A DNA stretch of 64,000 bases. Origin: Halotia branconii CENA392 (GTDB taxonomy: Bacteria; Cyanobacteriota; Cyanobacteriia; Cyanobacteriales; Nostocaceae). A program made the position numbers and the translations under genes. Within the stretch, counting starts at the first letter, position 1. Each line of letters begins with the position of its first letter. The stretch covers positions 6,604,367 through 6,668,366 of the forward strand of contig NZ_CP124543.1 of assembly GCF_029953635.1 (NCBI RefSeq). The letters run 5' to 3'. Below the pieces are notes generated by a model. It searched no databases. It was not told where the DNA came from and saw only the letters and a program-made list of their open reading frames with translations. This document shows, one piece after another, positions 51,565 through 60,905 of the stretch.

Positions 51565-52854
51565 ATGAAAATTGCTTTTATAGTTGGAGGTTTTCCCGTA
51601 TTATCAGAAACTTTTGTAATTAATCAAGTAATAGGATTAATCGAACGTGGTCATGAGGTTGACATTTATGGTATACCACCAGCTATTGATTCTTCTAAAG
51701 TTCATCCAGATGTGGAAAAGTATAACCTGCTGGCTCACACCCATTATCCACCAACAATTTCTAAAAACTATTTATGGCGCATCCTCAAAGGTATAGGATT
51801 AATTATTAAAAATTTTCATAAATCTCCTTTGGTTATTCTGCGATCGCTTAACTTGTTTTATGGAAAACGAGCAATTTCTTTGCGGTTGCTGTACTCAGTG
51901 ATGCAGTTATTAGAAGCTCAACCTTATGATATTATCCACTGCCAGTTCGGGACTTATGGTCTAGAAGGAATGATTTTGCGTGACATTGGGGCTATCCAAG
52001 GAAAGTTAATTACTACGTTTCGAGGTTATGATATCAGTCTGTTTATTCAGCAGCGTGGAAAACATGTTTATGACTCCCTATTTGCGAAAGGAGATTTTTT
52101 TCTAGCGAATTGCGAGTTTTTTAAGAAAAAAGCCATCAAACTAGGTTGTGATCCCAAAAAAATTGTCGTGCATGGTTCGGGAATAGATAGTAGCCGCTTT
52201 CCCTTTCAACTAAGATATCCTCGTCCGGATGGTAAAATCCGTATTGCGACAACTGGTCGTCTTGTTGAAAAAAAAGGGATAGAATATAGCATTCGTGCTG
52301 TTGCAAAAGTGTTAAAGATTTATCCAAATGTAGAATATACAATTATTGGCGATGGTTGTTTAAAAGAAGATTTGCAACAGCTAATTAATTCCTTGAATAT
52401 TGCTAATAAAGTGAAACTTTTGGGTTGGAAAAACCAAGTAGAAATCATTGAAATTCTCAATAATTCTGATATATTTGTGGCTGCCAGCGTTACAGGTAAA
52501 GATGGAAACCAAGATGCTCCAGTTAATACTTTAAAAGAAGCAATGGTTATGGGCTTACCAGTTATAGCTACTCTTCATGGTGGTATACCTGAACTTGTTA
52601 AAGACGGTATCTCTGGTTTTTTAGTTCCAGAGAAAGATAGCGATGCGATCGCTGAAAAATTAATTTACCTCATCGAGCATCCAGAAATTTGGTCACAAAT
52701 GGGTCAAGCCGGACGAACTTATGTAGAATCTCACTATGACATGAATAAGCTAAGTGATGAGCTAGTGCAAATTTATCAACAAGTAGTGATGAGTAGCTCA
52801 CATTATCAAGAACTAGTATTAAATTCAACAGGAAGTTATGAAGCCATAAACTAA
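51565..52854 (+). CDS. Family 4 glycosyltransferase (polysaccharide cluster)
   Basis: The 429-residue GT-B glycosyltransferase has GGFPVLSETFVINQVIGLIE at the N-terminus, found in the colanic-acid WcaL-like subgroup. RGYDIS, RIATTGRLVEKKGIEYSIRA and EAMVMGLPVIATLHGGIPEL (acceptor/donor site) follow. It is first of seven plus-strand genes reaching 59.9 kb that look like one surface-polysaccharide unit. Confidence 0.9.
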   Translation: MKIAFIVGGFPVLSETFVINQVIGLIERGHEVDIYGIPPAIDSSKVHPDVEKYNLLAHTHYPPTISKNYLWRILKGIGLIIKNFHKSPLVILRSLNLFYGKRAISLRLLYSVMQLLEAQPYDIIHCQFGTYGLEGMILRDIGAIQGKLITTFRGYDISLFIQQRGKHVYDSLFAKGDFFLANCEFFKKKAIKLGCDPKKIVVHGSGIDSSRFPFQLRYPRPDGKIRIATTGRLVEKKGIEYSIRAVAKVLKIYPNVEYTIIGDGCLKEDLQQLINSLNIANKVKLLGWKNQVEIIEILNNSDIFVAASVTGKDGNQDAPVNTLKEAMVMGLPVIATLHGGIPELVKDGISGFLVPEKDSDAIAEKLIYLIEHPEIWSQMGQAGRTYVESHYDMNKLSDELVQIYQQVVMSSSHYQELVLNSTGSYEAIN

Positions 52855-52909
52855 ATTTTCTAGTTTAACTGAATTAATTGAAAATTATACAAGGAGACTG
52901 ATTAAGATT

Positions 52910-53938
52910 ATGAACTCATCAGCGATCGCAGCCCCAGAAGTGACAATAATTGTTGCTCCACGGGAGCGTTTTAGTCATAGCCGTGAATCCCTAGAAAGTA
53001 TTTATGAACATACTAAATACCCTTTTAAATTAATTTATATAGATGGAGGTTCCCCGCGTCACATCAAAGATTATCTAGCACAACAAGCCCAGCAAAAACA
53101 ATTTCAACTAATACGCACCGATTATTATCTTTCTCCAAACCGCGCTAGAAACCTTGGTCTGCGTCAAGTCACAAGCAAGTATGTTGTTTTCATTGATAAT
53201 GACGTAGTAGTTAGTCCCGGCTGGCTTCAGCCTCTAGTCGAATGTGCCGAAGAAACAGATGCAATGATAGTTAGCCCTCTAATCTGTCAAGGTACACCTT
53301 TGCATGAAGAAGTGCATTGTGCGGGTGGAGAATCTGGAGTTTTAGTGGAAACCAAAGGCGAAACCACAAGACGACGGATAATTGAAAAAATTTATAAGCA
53401 AGGTCGCAAAATAGCAGATGTGCGCCCCCAACTGCAACGGCACAAAACCGGATTAGCAGAGTTTCATTGCATGATGGTACGTACAGACTTATTTCAGCAA
53501 ATTGGTCTTTTAGATGAGGAACTACTGAACACAAAAGAACATGTTGATTTGTGCATATTAGTATCTGAAATTGGTGGTACAGTTTATCTGGAACCTAAAT
53601 CTCTAATGACTTATGTGACAGGGCAACCATTGGAGTTAACAGATATAAGTTACTATATGTTGCGTTGGAGCGATGCCTGGGAATTAAAAAGTCTCAAACG
53701 CTTACGCGACAAGTGGAACCTAACCGAAGATGAGTACTTTAAAAACAAGTACAAACGGTTAGGGTGGAGGCGAAATATGACAATCATCAATCCCCTTGCG
53801 CGTAAATTGCCCATCGGTAAGTTTGGCTCACGGGCAACTGGAAAAGTTTTATTTTTTATAGATAAAGCAGTCAACCGTTTTGTGACCACTCGTTATGCTC
53901 AAAAGCACTTGCCAAGTCTCCAAAATCAAGACTCATAA
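52910..53938 (+). CDS. Family 2 glycosyltransferase
   Basis: The 342-residue GT-A enzyme has VTIIVAPRERFSHSRESLES, IYIDGGSP and the DxD-like YVVFIDNDVVVSPGWLQPL. An AGGAG-like site lies upstream of the ATG, 55 bp after the previous gene. It has a basic C-terminal extension (about 270-342) without clear membrane spans. A transferase for the exported glycan. Confidence 0.88.
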   Translation: MNSSAIAAPEVTIIVAPRERFSHSRESLESIYEHTKYPFKLIYIDGGSPRHIKDYLAQQAQQKQFQLIRTDYYLSPNRARNLGLRQVTSKYVVFIDNDVVVSPGWLQPLVECAEETDAMIVSPLICQGTPLHEEVHCAGGESGVLVETKGETTRRRIIEKIYKQGRKIADVRPQLQRHKTGLAEFHCMMVRTDLFQQIGLLDEELLNTKEHVDLCILVSEIGGTVYLEPKSLMTYVTGQPLELTDISYYMLRWSDAWELKSLKRLRDKWNLTEDEYFKNKYKRLGWRRNMTIINPLARKLPIGKFGSRATGKVLFFIDKAVNRFVTTRYAQKHLPSLQNQDS

Positions 53939-54105
53939 AAACTGGCGCAATCTACAATTACAGCATCATCATGTAGTTGATGAGATGCTAACCCACCAAG
54001 AATAGTAGCTTACCAAACACGACTTTTATTTAGAAGTTGTAGTAAAAGTAAACTTTATTTTCATAAACAACAACTCCTTGACTCAGCCAAGAATACAAAT
54101 TTCTC

Positions 54106-55722
54106 ATGAGCGCGATCAAAAATGAAATTTTAGCAAAAAATGAAAAATTTTTGCCTGCCCAAGACTCTAAACCTAGGATGCGGCCTCATCGACGACAGTT
54201 CGTCGTAGGGTCAAAAGCCTTTCGCGCCTATGAAGATTGGCAGTCTCATCAACTTGATGCATCTACCTGGGTTTCTTACTGTGCCGAACTCCGTGCTGAC
54301 TGGGTGAGTGATGCCGATGGTATCGAATGGATGCTTTTGGGACTCGCCGTAGAAACACTTGAATCTCAAGCAGACCCTTTAATAGAAATTGCCCGGACGG
54401 CAAGCGCTGATGTACCAGACCTTTACGCTAGCTGGGCAGGTCGCTGGGTCTTAATTGGTCGTAGTGAAATACACATGGACGCTAGTGGCTTGCTAGGCTG
54501 CTTTTACGGTACGACATCCAACAAACAAATGTGGGTATCCAGCAGTTCGGTTCTGCTGACTAAAATACTTTCGCCCAATGCTCCGCCCGCAGTAGTTCCT
54601 GAAACCTTGCATTATGAAGCCGGAATCTCGTGGTTTCCACCTCCTTATTCCCACTTTGTAGGAATAAGTCGGCTGTTACCGAGCCAAGTTATTGAACTTA
54701 AAACAGGCAGTATTAGATCGCGATCGCTGATGCCGCCGATTGATCCTTCTCTTGGCTATGACAAAACTTTAGAGCTTTTTAAAAATAGCTTAATCACAGC
54801 ACTCAAAAGGCTACCTACTGAAGAAAACGAATTATGGTTGGGGTTGACAGGTGGTATAGACTCACGACTTTTGTTTGCTATAGCCCATTATGCTGGCATT
54901 AAGATTATCCCTTTTACCCGTATTAGTGCCAGAATGTCACTTGGCGATCGCTTGCTACCGCCCAAATTGGCACAAGAACTAGGGTACAAACACATCTACC
55001 TGCAAAGACAAAAGAGTAATTTTGACCGTCAGCCCTTAGTCACCGAACATACTGGAGGTCATGTATCAGTTGGTGATGCTGAACCCTTTATCCAAAGTGT
55101 ACGGGATCACCTCAAAGGAATCTCTGTCGGTGGCTGGTGCTTTGAAACAGGCAAAGCACTTTTTCGTGATTTATTACCTGATACTTTTGATGATCCGAAA
55201 ATTTGCGCTCGACAAATCGCCCAACTATTTGGAGAGCCAGTCGATTCAGTCATGACGCAAAAGATCCGCGATTGGCTAGAATTAATTCAAAAAACCCCAC
55301 AGGAACACTTAGATTGGCGGGATCGATTTTTTATCGAGCAACGCTTAGGAGGCTGGCAAAGTTCTAAAGAACAGTTATACGACCTGACTAAAGTTGAAAG
55401 AGTTCCTATTATCAATGCTGCTCGTAACTATGCACTTCTGCTTGGGTTAGAAGAGTCCTGTCGTATTAATGCCCAGTATCAAATTGATTTGCTTTCTCAA
55501 ACTGCCCCGACATTGAGTAAGTATCCTTATAACCCGCCTAATAGTTATTTTGGTACTCTGATTGGCTTCAAAGCGATCGCAATTCAATTGGTCAGTAACC
55601 CCATATACGTGTATAGAAAATTTGCAGGCAAAGTGCGATGGATAACAAGCAGAATTAAACTTTCTCAAGATTCACTATATTTTTATAGAAAAATTGTAGG
55701 TAGGCTGCGATCAAAAAAATAA
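54106..55722 (+). CDS. Asparagine-synthase-related protein in the polysaccharide cluster
   Basis: The 538-residue protein has a C-terminal PP-loop ATPase/synthetase domain of the asparagine synthase family (LWLGLTGGIDSRLLFAIAHY, about 245-265). The N-terminal half resembles the glutaminase domain in fold signals (WAGRWVLIGRSEIHMDASGL) but starts MSAIKNE and has no Cys at position 2, so it cannot use glutamine in the usual way. Members of this kind occur in polysaccharide and peptide-modification clusters. Here, between glycosyltransferase and exporter genes, amidation or adenylate-based modification of a sugar acid is plausible but unproven. Confidence 0.8.
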   Translation: MSAIKNEILAKNEKFLPAQDSKPRMRPHRRQFVVGSKAFRAYEDWQSHQLDASTWVSYCAELRADWVSDADGIEWMLLGLAVETLESQADPLIEIARTASADVPDLYASWAGRWVLIGRSEIHMDASGLLGCFYGTTSNKQMWVSSSSVLLTKILSPNAPPAVVPETLHYEAGISWFPPPYSHFVGISRLLPSQVIELKTGSIRSRSLMPPIDPSLGYDKTLELFKNSLITALKRLPTEENELWLGLTGGIDSRLLFAIAHYAGIKIIPFTRISARMSLGDRLLPPKLAQELGYKHIYLQRQKSNFDRQPLVTEHTGGHVSVGDAEPFIQSVRDHLKGISVGGWCFETGKALFRDLLPDTFDDPKICARQIAQLFGEPVDSVMTQKIRDWLELIQKTPQEHLDWRDRFFIEQRLGGWQSSKEQLYDLTKVERVPIINAARNYALLLGLEESCRINAQYQIDLLSQTAPTLSKYPYNPPNSYFGTLIGFKAIAIQLVSNPIYVYRKFAGKVRWITSRIKLSQDSLYFYRKIVGRLRSKK

Positions 55723-55750
55723 AAATTACATCACAAAATGAGGGTTTACA

Positions 55751-56596
55751 ATGCCGCCTGAGGTAGTTTATACACCTGAAAGTATGCTTAGGCATCCTAA
55801 GCAATTATTTTGGCAAATGTGGCGAGACTTGCTAGCTTCTCGCGAACTCGCTTGGCGATTGATGATCAGAGATCTTAGCGCTCAATATCGTCAATCTTTT
55901 TTAGGAATAGCTTGGGCTTTTTTACCGCCCATGATTATGGCCGCTGGTTTTACCCTTGCCAATAAAGCCAATGTTATTAATGTTGGTGCAACAGATTTAC
56001 CTTATCCGGCTTATGTCATGTTCAGCACAGCATTGTGGCAAACATTTGTTGAGGCTTTAAACGGGCCAGTGCAAGCCGTGACAGTAGCAAAACCCATGTT
56101 AGCCAGAGTTAACTTTCCGCGAGAGGCACTGATTTTAGCAAAGGTAGGCGAAGTATTTTTTAACTTTGCTGTCAAGCTAATTTTAATCATAGCGTTGTTT
56201 ATCTGGTTTCGTATTCCCATCACTTGGACAGTAATTTTAACTCCAGTACCGTTAGTTAATTTAATTTTGTTGGGAACGTTTCTTGGAGTTTTATTAGCTC
56301 CTTTGGGGGTGTTATATCAAGATATATCTAAAGGACTAACTTTAATTACAGGTTTTTGGTTATTTTTGACTCCTGTAGTTTATCCAGTTCCCAGAGATGG
56401 AACTTTTGGGTTTTTAGTCCAAATGAATCCTGTCACTCCTCTTTTGGTAACAGCACGAGATTTAGCCACAACAGGAGTAGTATCAGATCCTAATCGTTTT
56501 TGGTTAGTAAGTGCCATTACTCTAGTAGGGTTACTATTAACCTGGATTGCATTTCGTCTGGCGATGCCTTTTGTGGTTGAGAGAGTTAGTTCTTAA
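55751..56596 (+). CDS. ABC-2 polysaccharide exporter permease (Wzm type)
   Basis: The 281-residue membrane protein of the ABC-2 family has about six spans and family sequences MIRDLSAQYRQSFLGIAWAF and LFLTPVVYPV. It pairs with the ATPase gene starting 2 bp after its stop, giving a Wzm/Wzt-type exporter that moves an undecaprenyl-linked polysaccharide across the plasma membrane. Confidence 0.92.
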   Translation: MPPEVVYTPESMLRHPKQLFWQMWRDLLASRELAWRLMIRDLSAQYRQSFLGIAWAFLPPMIMAAGFTLANKANVINVGATDLPYPAYVMFSTALWQTFVEALNGPVQAVTVAKPMLARVNFPREALILAKVGEVFFNFAVKLILIIALFIWFRIPITWTVILTPVPLVNLILLGTFLGVLLAPLGVLYQDISKGLTLITGFWLFLTPVVYPVPRDGTFGFLVQMNPVTPLLVTARDLATTGVVSDPNRFWLVSAITLVGLLLTWIAFRLAMPFVVERVSS

Positions 56597-56598
56597 TA

Positions 56599-57876
56599 AT
56601 GACTAAATTAATAGATCAAAAAATTTCTGTTCAGCCTCAAGATACTGAAGTATTTGTTTCAGTCGATAACGTTTCTAAAAAATTTTGTAGAGACTTAAAG
56701 AGTTCTTTATTCTATGGTGTTCAAGATATTGCCACAGAGTTAGTAGGAAGTAACAGAAAAAGTGATACTTTGCGTCCAAAGGAGTTTTGGGCACTTAAAG
56801 ATGTGAGCTTTCAATTGCGGCGTGGAGAAGCTATAGGGTTAGTAGGCTCAAACGGTGCTGGAAAAAGTACCCTATTACGTATTATTAGTGGCTTAATTAA
56901 ACCTGATACTGGCTCTGTAAAAGTTAAAGGCAAGCTGGCTCCATTAATTGCTCTGGGGGCAGGGTTCAACCCCATATTGACAGGACGAGAAAATATATAT
57001 GCCAATATGTCAATTCTGGGTCTAGCCACTAAAGAAATCAAAGAAAGATTTCAAGATGTGATAGATTTTTCCGGAATTGGAGATGCGATTGATGCACCAG
57101 TACAAACTTATAGTTCTGGGATGGCAGCTAGACTGGGATTTGCTTGTGCAGTGTATATAGAACCAGATGTTTTACTAATTGATGAAGTATTGGCTGTAGG
57201 AGATATAAAATTTAGGATGAAGTGCCATAAGAAGTTGGCTCAACTTCGAGAGAATGGCACGGCTTTTGTGTTAGTTTCTCATAATGCTCATAGCATCCTC
57301 AATGTATGTAAATCTTCAATTTATTTATCAAAAGGTCAGTTAATTACTTATGGTGAAACCGAATTAGTAATTCGGAAATATGAAGAAGACCTGTGTCTCA
57401 ATGGCGCAGAGAGTGCTTTAGGAAGAATGGTTCTGCCCGAAAAGTCTGAAGCAGAAAGTATGGGTTTAGATTTTACCTCTGTATTTTTTAGAGATGAGCA
57501 AGGAAAGTCTCTAGAAACATTATTTTCAGGTGAACCTGCTTCTTTATGTGTCGAATGTAAAGCTCATCAAAAAATTGATCAAGCCAATTTAAGCGTTTTA
57601 GTAACAGCTTTATCAGGGGAAAATGATCGAGTTTTGCATCTAACTACTGCTAGTGATAATGAAGAACTTACAATATTACCCGGTAAATCTGAGATTCAAA
57701 TGTATATGCCTTACTGTTCTTTAATACCTGGTGTATACAGCGCCAAAATTTATATTCGCAGGGGTGTACAGTCATTTGATATGATTGAATCTTTTAGATT
57801 TACTGTCAAAACCAACAAGACTGTCAGTAGGTGTTTATTCTATCAACCACGTACATGGAAAGTTATTAGTAGTTGA
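56599..57876 (+). CDS. ABC exporter ATPase with C-terminal carbohydrate-binding domain (Wzt type)
   Basis: The protein has 425 residues. ATPase domain (about 15-250): Walker A GSNGAGKSTLL, signature YSSGMAARLGFA, Walker B VLLIDEVLAVGD and switch VLVSHNAHSI. The C-terminal ~150 residues form a Wzt-C-like beta sandwich (about 275-415, for example YMPYCSLIPGVYSAKIYI). In known systems this domain recognises the finished O-polysaccharide end, so chain ends may be checked before export. It starts 2 bp after the permease gene. Confidence 0.93.
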   Translation: MTKLIDQKISVQPQDTEVFVSVDNVSKKFCRDLKSSLFYGVQDIATELVGSNRKSDTLRPKEFWALKDVSFQLRRGEAIGLVGSNGAGKSTLLRIISGLIKPDTGSVKVKGKLAPLIALGAGFNPILTGRENIYANMSILGLATKEIKERFQDVIDFSGIGDAIDAPVQTYSSGMAARLGFACAVYIEPDVLLIDEVLAVGDIKFRMKCHKKLAQLRENGTAFVLVSHNAHSILNVCKSSIYLSKGQLITYGETELVIRKYEEDLCLNGAESALGRMVLPEKSEAESMGLDFTSVFFRDEQGKSLETLFSGEPASLCVECKAHQKIDQANLSVLVTALSGENDRVLHLTTASDNEELTILPGKSEIQMYMPYCSLIPGVYSAKIYIRRGVQSFDMIESFRFTVKTNKTVSRCLFYQPRTWKVISS

Positions 57877-57918
57877 TTACTTAGTACGTTCTCACCTCAA
57901 TAAATAAAGGCTTTCAAG

Positions 57919-58818
57919 ATGAGCCAACCTCTACTTAGCATTATTATTCCTACCCACAACCGACCTCATCTAATAGCTCACGCTGTCCAAAGTGCCCTTG
58001 AGCAAACTATGGATGATTTAGAGGTCATCGTTGTTGATGACGCTTCAAGAGAGCCAATAGACTTACCAAGTCATCCTCGACTCAGGACAATTCGTTTATC
58101 ACAGCCTCATGGTGGTGCGGGAACTCGTAACGTTGGTCTTGAAGCCGCCCTCGGTCGATGGGTAACATTCTTAGATGATGATGACCGACTTTTGCCCCAC
58201 ATGGCGGCTGTGTCCCTAGAAGCGCTGTCTCAGACCACTTTACCAGCACCAGTAGCAGTAATATCGGGCTTGGAAAAAGTAAACTCTCAAGGTCAAGTCC
58301 TAGAAACACGCCTTCCTCCACCACAGCGTCTGTGTGGCGCTCACTTTTCTTTAGAAGAACTGGAACCAGGAAAATCTTACAACACCAAGCAAACCCTGGT
58401 CGTAGAACGTGAAGTGCTTCATAAGATTGGTGGTTGGGATAGCTCATTTCGCTCTCGTGTCCACTCCGAACTCTTTTTGCGACTCAATCCGGCTTGTTCA
58501 ATTATTGGTCTACCCATTGTTACTTATCAACTGTATACTCACGAGGGAGAAAGAGTTTCACGCAATCCTATACTTCGTCAAGAAAGCTTTCTACAACTTG
58601 TGCGTAAGTACGAATCACTTTTTAAAGCGCATCCGAAGATGTTTGCCCAGTTAGTCTATGACCACGCTTTCATCTCTTATAAAATTGGTCAAAAACGTGC
58701 TGCTTTCTTCAATTTATGCTGGGCAATGCAAATAGATCCATTTTATATATTTCCTCGCATCGCATCTAGGTTTTATCGGTCAGGATTGAAAAAGTTATCA
58801 GGTGCATACAAGATATAA
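57919..58818 (+). CDS. Family 2 glycosyltransferase
   Basis: The 299-residue GT-A enzyme has LLSIIIPTHNRPHLIAHAVQ, LEVIVVDDAS and RWVTFLDDDDRLLPHM (DxD metal site) at the start. The C-terminal part is basic. It is 42 bp downstream of the ATPase gene in the same cluster. Confidence 0.92.
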   Translation: MSQPLLSIIIPTHNRPHLIAHAVQSALEQTMDDLEVIVVDDASREPIDLPSHPRLRTIRLSQPHGGAGTRNVGLEAALGRWVTFLDDDDRLLPHMAAVSLEALSQTTLPAPVAVISGLEKVNSQGQVLETRLPPPQRLCGAHFSLEELEPGKSYNTKQTLVVEREVLHKIGGWDSSFRSRVHSELFLRLNPACSIIGLPIVTYQLYTHEGERVSRNPILRQESFLQLVRKYESLFKAHPKMFAQLVYDHAFISYKIGQKRAAFFNLCWAMQIDPFYIFPRIASRFYRSGLKKLSGAYKI

Positions 58819-58942
58819 GCGCTTTGCTTGTTGATTTTACTTGCTGTACAAATGAAGTTGATAATTTGCCAGTAAATTTAATCTTTCATGCAGGCATTAA
58901 TGTAGAAATCTTGTTTACATCCTATTTAGGATTCCTGAATAT

Positions 58943-59935
58943 ATGCCTAAATTAGTTTCAGTAATTATACCCTGTTTCAATGCAGAAAAATGGGTAGCAG
59001 AAGCAATTGATAGTTGTTTAAAACAGACTTATTCTGATATCGAAATCATTGTCATTGATGATGGTTCTACAGACAATTCTTTAGAGATTATCAAAAGTTA
59101 TGGTAATCAAATCATCTGGCAAACTTTACTTCATAAAGGAGGAAATTATGCCAGAAATAGAGGCTTATACTTAGCGAAAGGAGAATATATCCAGTATTTA
59201 GACGCAGATGATTATATCTTACCCGAAAAAATAGAACGACAAGTCAATTTCTTAGAAGCAACAGATGCAGATGTTGTTTATGGTGATTGGAGACATCAAC
59301 GTCATTTACCTAATGGTTCAATTTTCTTAGGTAAGATCGAAATTTCTGAGATGCAAACAGATATCTTAGCTTCTTTACTAGCTAACTGGTGGGTTGCTCT
59401 TGCTGCTTTTCTTTATAAAAGAACCGCAGTAGAAAATAGTGATGGATGGGATGAAACCTTACCTGCGGCTCAGGACAGGGATTTTCTATTATCAGTAGTA
59501 ATGAATAATCACAAGGTTGTATACCAATCTGGCTGTTATTCAATTTATAGAAGATACGGTTCTGTAACAGTTTCGACATCTTCTAAAAGCCGTTGGTTAA
59601 AAAGCCATTATTTAGTATTAGAAAAGGTAGAGAGGAAATTACTACAGAATAATCAACTTTCAATGCAGTATCGCCATGCTCTAGCCAAATCATATTTTGA
59701 ACTCGCGAGAGAGTCTTTATCTATTGACTACTCACAATATTTAAGCTTTTTAGAAGAGACTTTAGCTTTATTTCCAGAGTTTAAAGCCAACAGCAAAAGG
59801 CCAGTGTATAAGCTTGTGCAAGACATTCTAGGTTTTCGACGAGCTGAAAGAATTGCCTGTCAAATTTTACTAGTGAAGCGATTTATTTATTCAAGTTTTG
59901 TTCATTCAAGAGGACAACTTAGTATTACATCTTAA
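58943..59935 (+). CDS. Family 2 glycosyltransferase
   Basis: The 330-residue GT-A enzyme has LVSVIIPCFNAEKWVAEAID, IEIIVIDDGSTDNSLEII, YIQYLDADDYILPEKI (DxD) and a catalytic-region-like WDETLPAAQDRDFLL. It is last of the polysaccharide cluster. The C-terminal ~100 residues are helical without a clear domain. Confidence 0.93.
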   Translation: MPKLVSVIIPCFNAEKWVAEAIDSCLKQTYSDIEIIVIDDGSTDNSLEIIKSYGNQIIWQTLLHKGGNYARNRGLYLAKGEYIQYLDADDYILPEKIERQVNFLEATDADVVYGDWRHQRHLPNGSIFLGKIEISEMQTDILASLLANWWVALAAFLYKRTAVENSDGWDETLPAAQDRDFLLSVVMNNHKVVYQSGCYSIYRRYGSVTVSTSSKSRWLKSHYLVLEKVERKLLQNNQLSMQYRHALAKSYFELARESLSIDYSQYLSFLEETLALFPEFKANSKRPVYKLVQDILGFRRAERIACQILLVKRFIYSSFVHSRGQLSITS

Positions 59936-60070
59936 TATAGTTGCAGCTAATATTTACTGCTATTTAGCTAGATTGATTACTGTAAGCGATCGCTATCTCA
60001 AATTTCTCATCTATCAGCAACTTCAAACAGATGTTAGGATGCAATCATATTGATACCATCCTTACAAATT

Positions 60071-60841
60071 ATGAAAAAGCAATTCACTTTATATCAATTT
60101 AATACCACAAATTTGTGGAAGTTTTTTCAATTGGGTATGTTCATATTAGTATTGAGCATACCTTTGTTACTGCACATAGATCCTGCCTCGGCACAAGAAT
60201 CTGTAAATACAAATGCTTTTAATCCCCAAATGCTTTTACGGAATGCTTTGCAGTGGATTGATAGCCTTGGCGCGGTGGGAGCTTTAGCCTTTATTGGTCT
60301 TTATATTATTGCTACTGTTGCTTTTTTACCAGGCTCAATTTTGACTTTGGGTGCTGGTGTTATTTTTGGCGTAGTTTGGGGTTCTGTTTACGTGTTTATT
60401 GGTGCAACTCTAGGAGCTACTGCTGCTTTTCTTGTGGGACGTTATTTAGCAAGGAGTTGGGTTGCTAACAAAATTGCAGGTAACAAAAAGTTTGCTGCTA
60501 TTGACCAAGCAGTCGGTACAGAAGGATTAAAAATTGTTTTATTAACGCGACTTTCCCCAGTATTTCCCTTCAATTTATTGAATTACGCCTTTGGAATCAC
60601 CGGAGTTTCACTCAAAGACTACTTTATTGGCTCTGTAGGGATGATTCCTGGAACTATAATGTACGTTTATATTGGTTCACTGGCTGGTAATCTGGCCATG
60701 ATTGGTACAGAAGCTCAACCCAGCAACCCCACTATACAATGGGCAATTCGGATTGTCGGTTTGATCGCCACGATCGCAGTTACAGTTTATGTTACGCGTA
60801 TTGCTCAAAAAGCTCTAGAAGATGAAGTAATTAAAAGTTAA
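60071..60841 (+). CDS. TVP38/TMEM64-family (DedA-like) membrane protein
   Basis: The protein has 256 residues from the ATG at 60071; a TTG at 60050 extends the frame by seven residues. About six spans are present. Family motifs: FLPGSILTLGAGVIFG, GATLGATAAFLVGRYLARSW, LLTRLSPVFPFNLLNYAFGI and GMIPGTIMYVYIGSLAG. SNARE-associated DedA-fold proteins are thought to help lipid scrambling or membrane transport. In cyanobacteria the gene is often followed by a flavin disulfide reductase gene, as here (64 bp). Confidence 0.9.
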   Translation: MKKQFTLYQFNTTNLWKFFQLGMFILVLSIPLLLHIDPASAQESVNTNAFNPQMLLRNALQWIDSLGAVGALAFIGLYIIATVAFLPGSILTLGAGVIFGVVWGSVYVFIGATLGATAAFLVGRYLARSWVANKIAGNKKFAAIDQAVGTEGLKIVLLTRLSPVFPFNLLNYAFGITGVSLKDYFIGSVGMIPGTIMYVYIGSLAGNLAMIGTEAQPSNPTIQWAIRIVGLIATIAVTVYVTRIAQKALEDEVIKS

Positions 60842-60905
60842 ATACCTAAAAAAACACCCATCAGCTAACTGTGACATTTTCCATTCTCCAAAGAGGTATA
60901 GTCGG

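Noticed and set aside
54106..55722. Lasso-peptide cyclase (McjC-like)
   Set aside because: No precursor peptide or McjB-type protease lies nearby; the context is polysaccharide synthesis and export.
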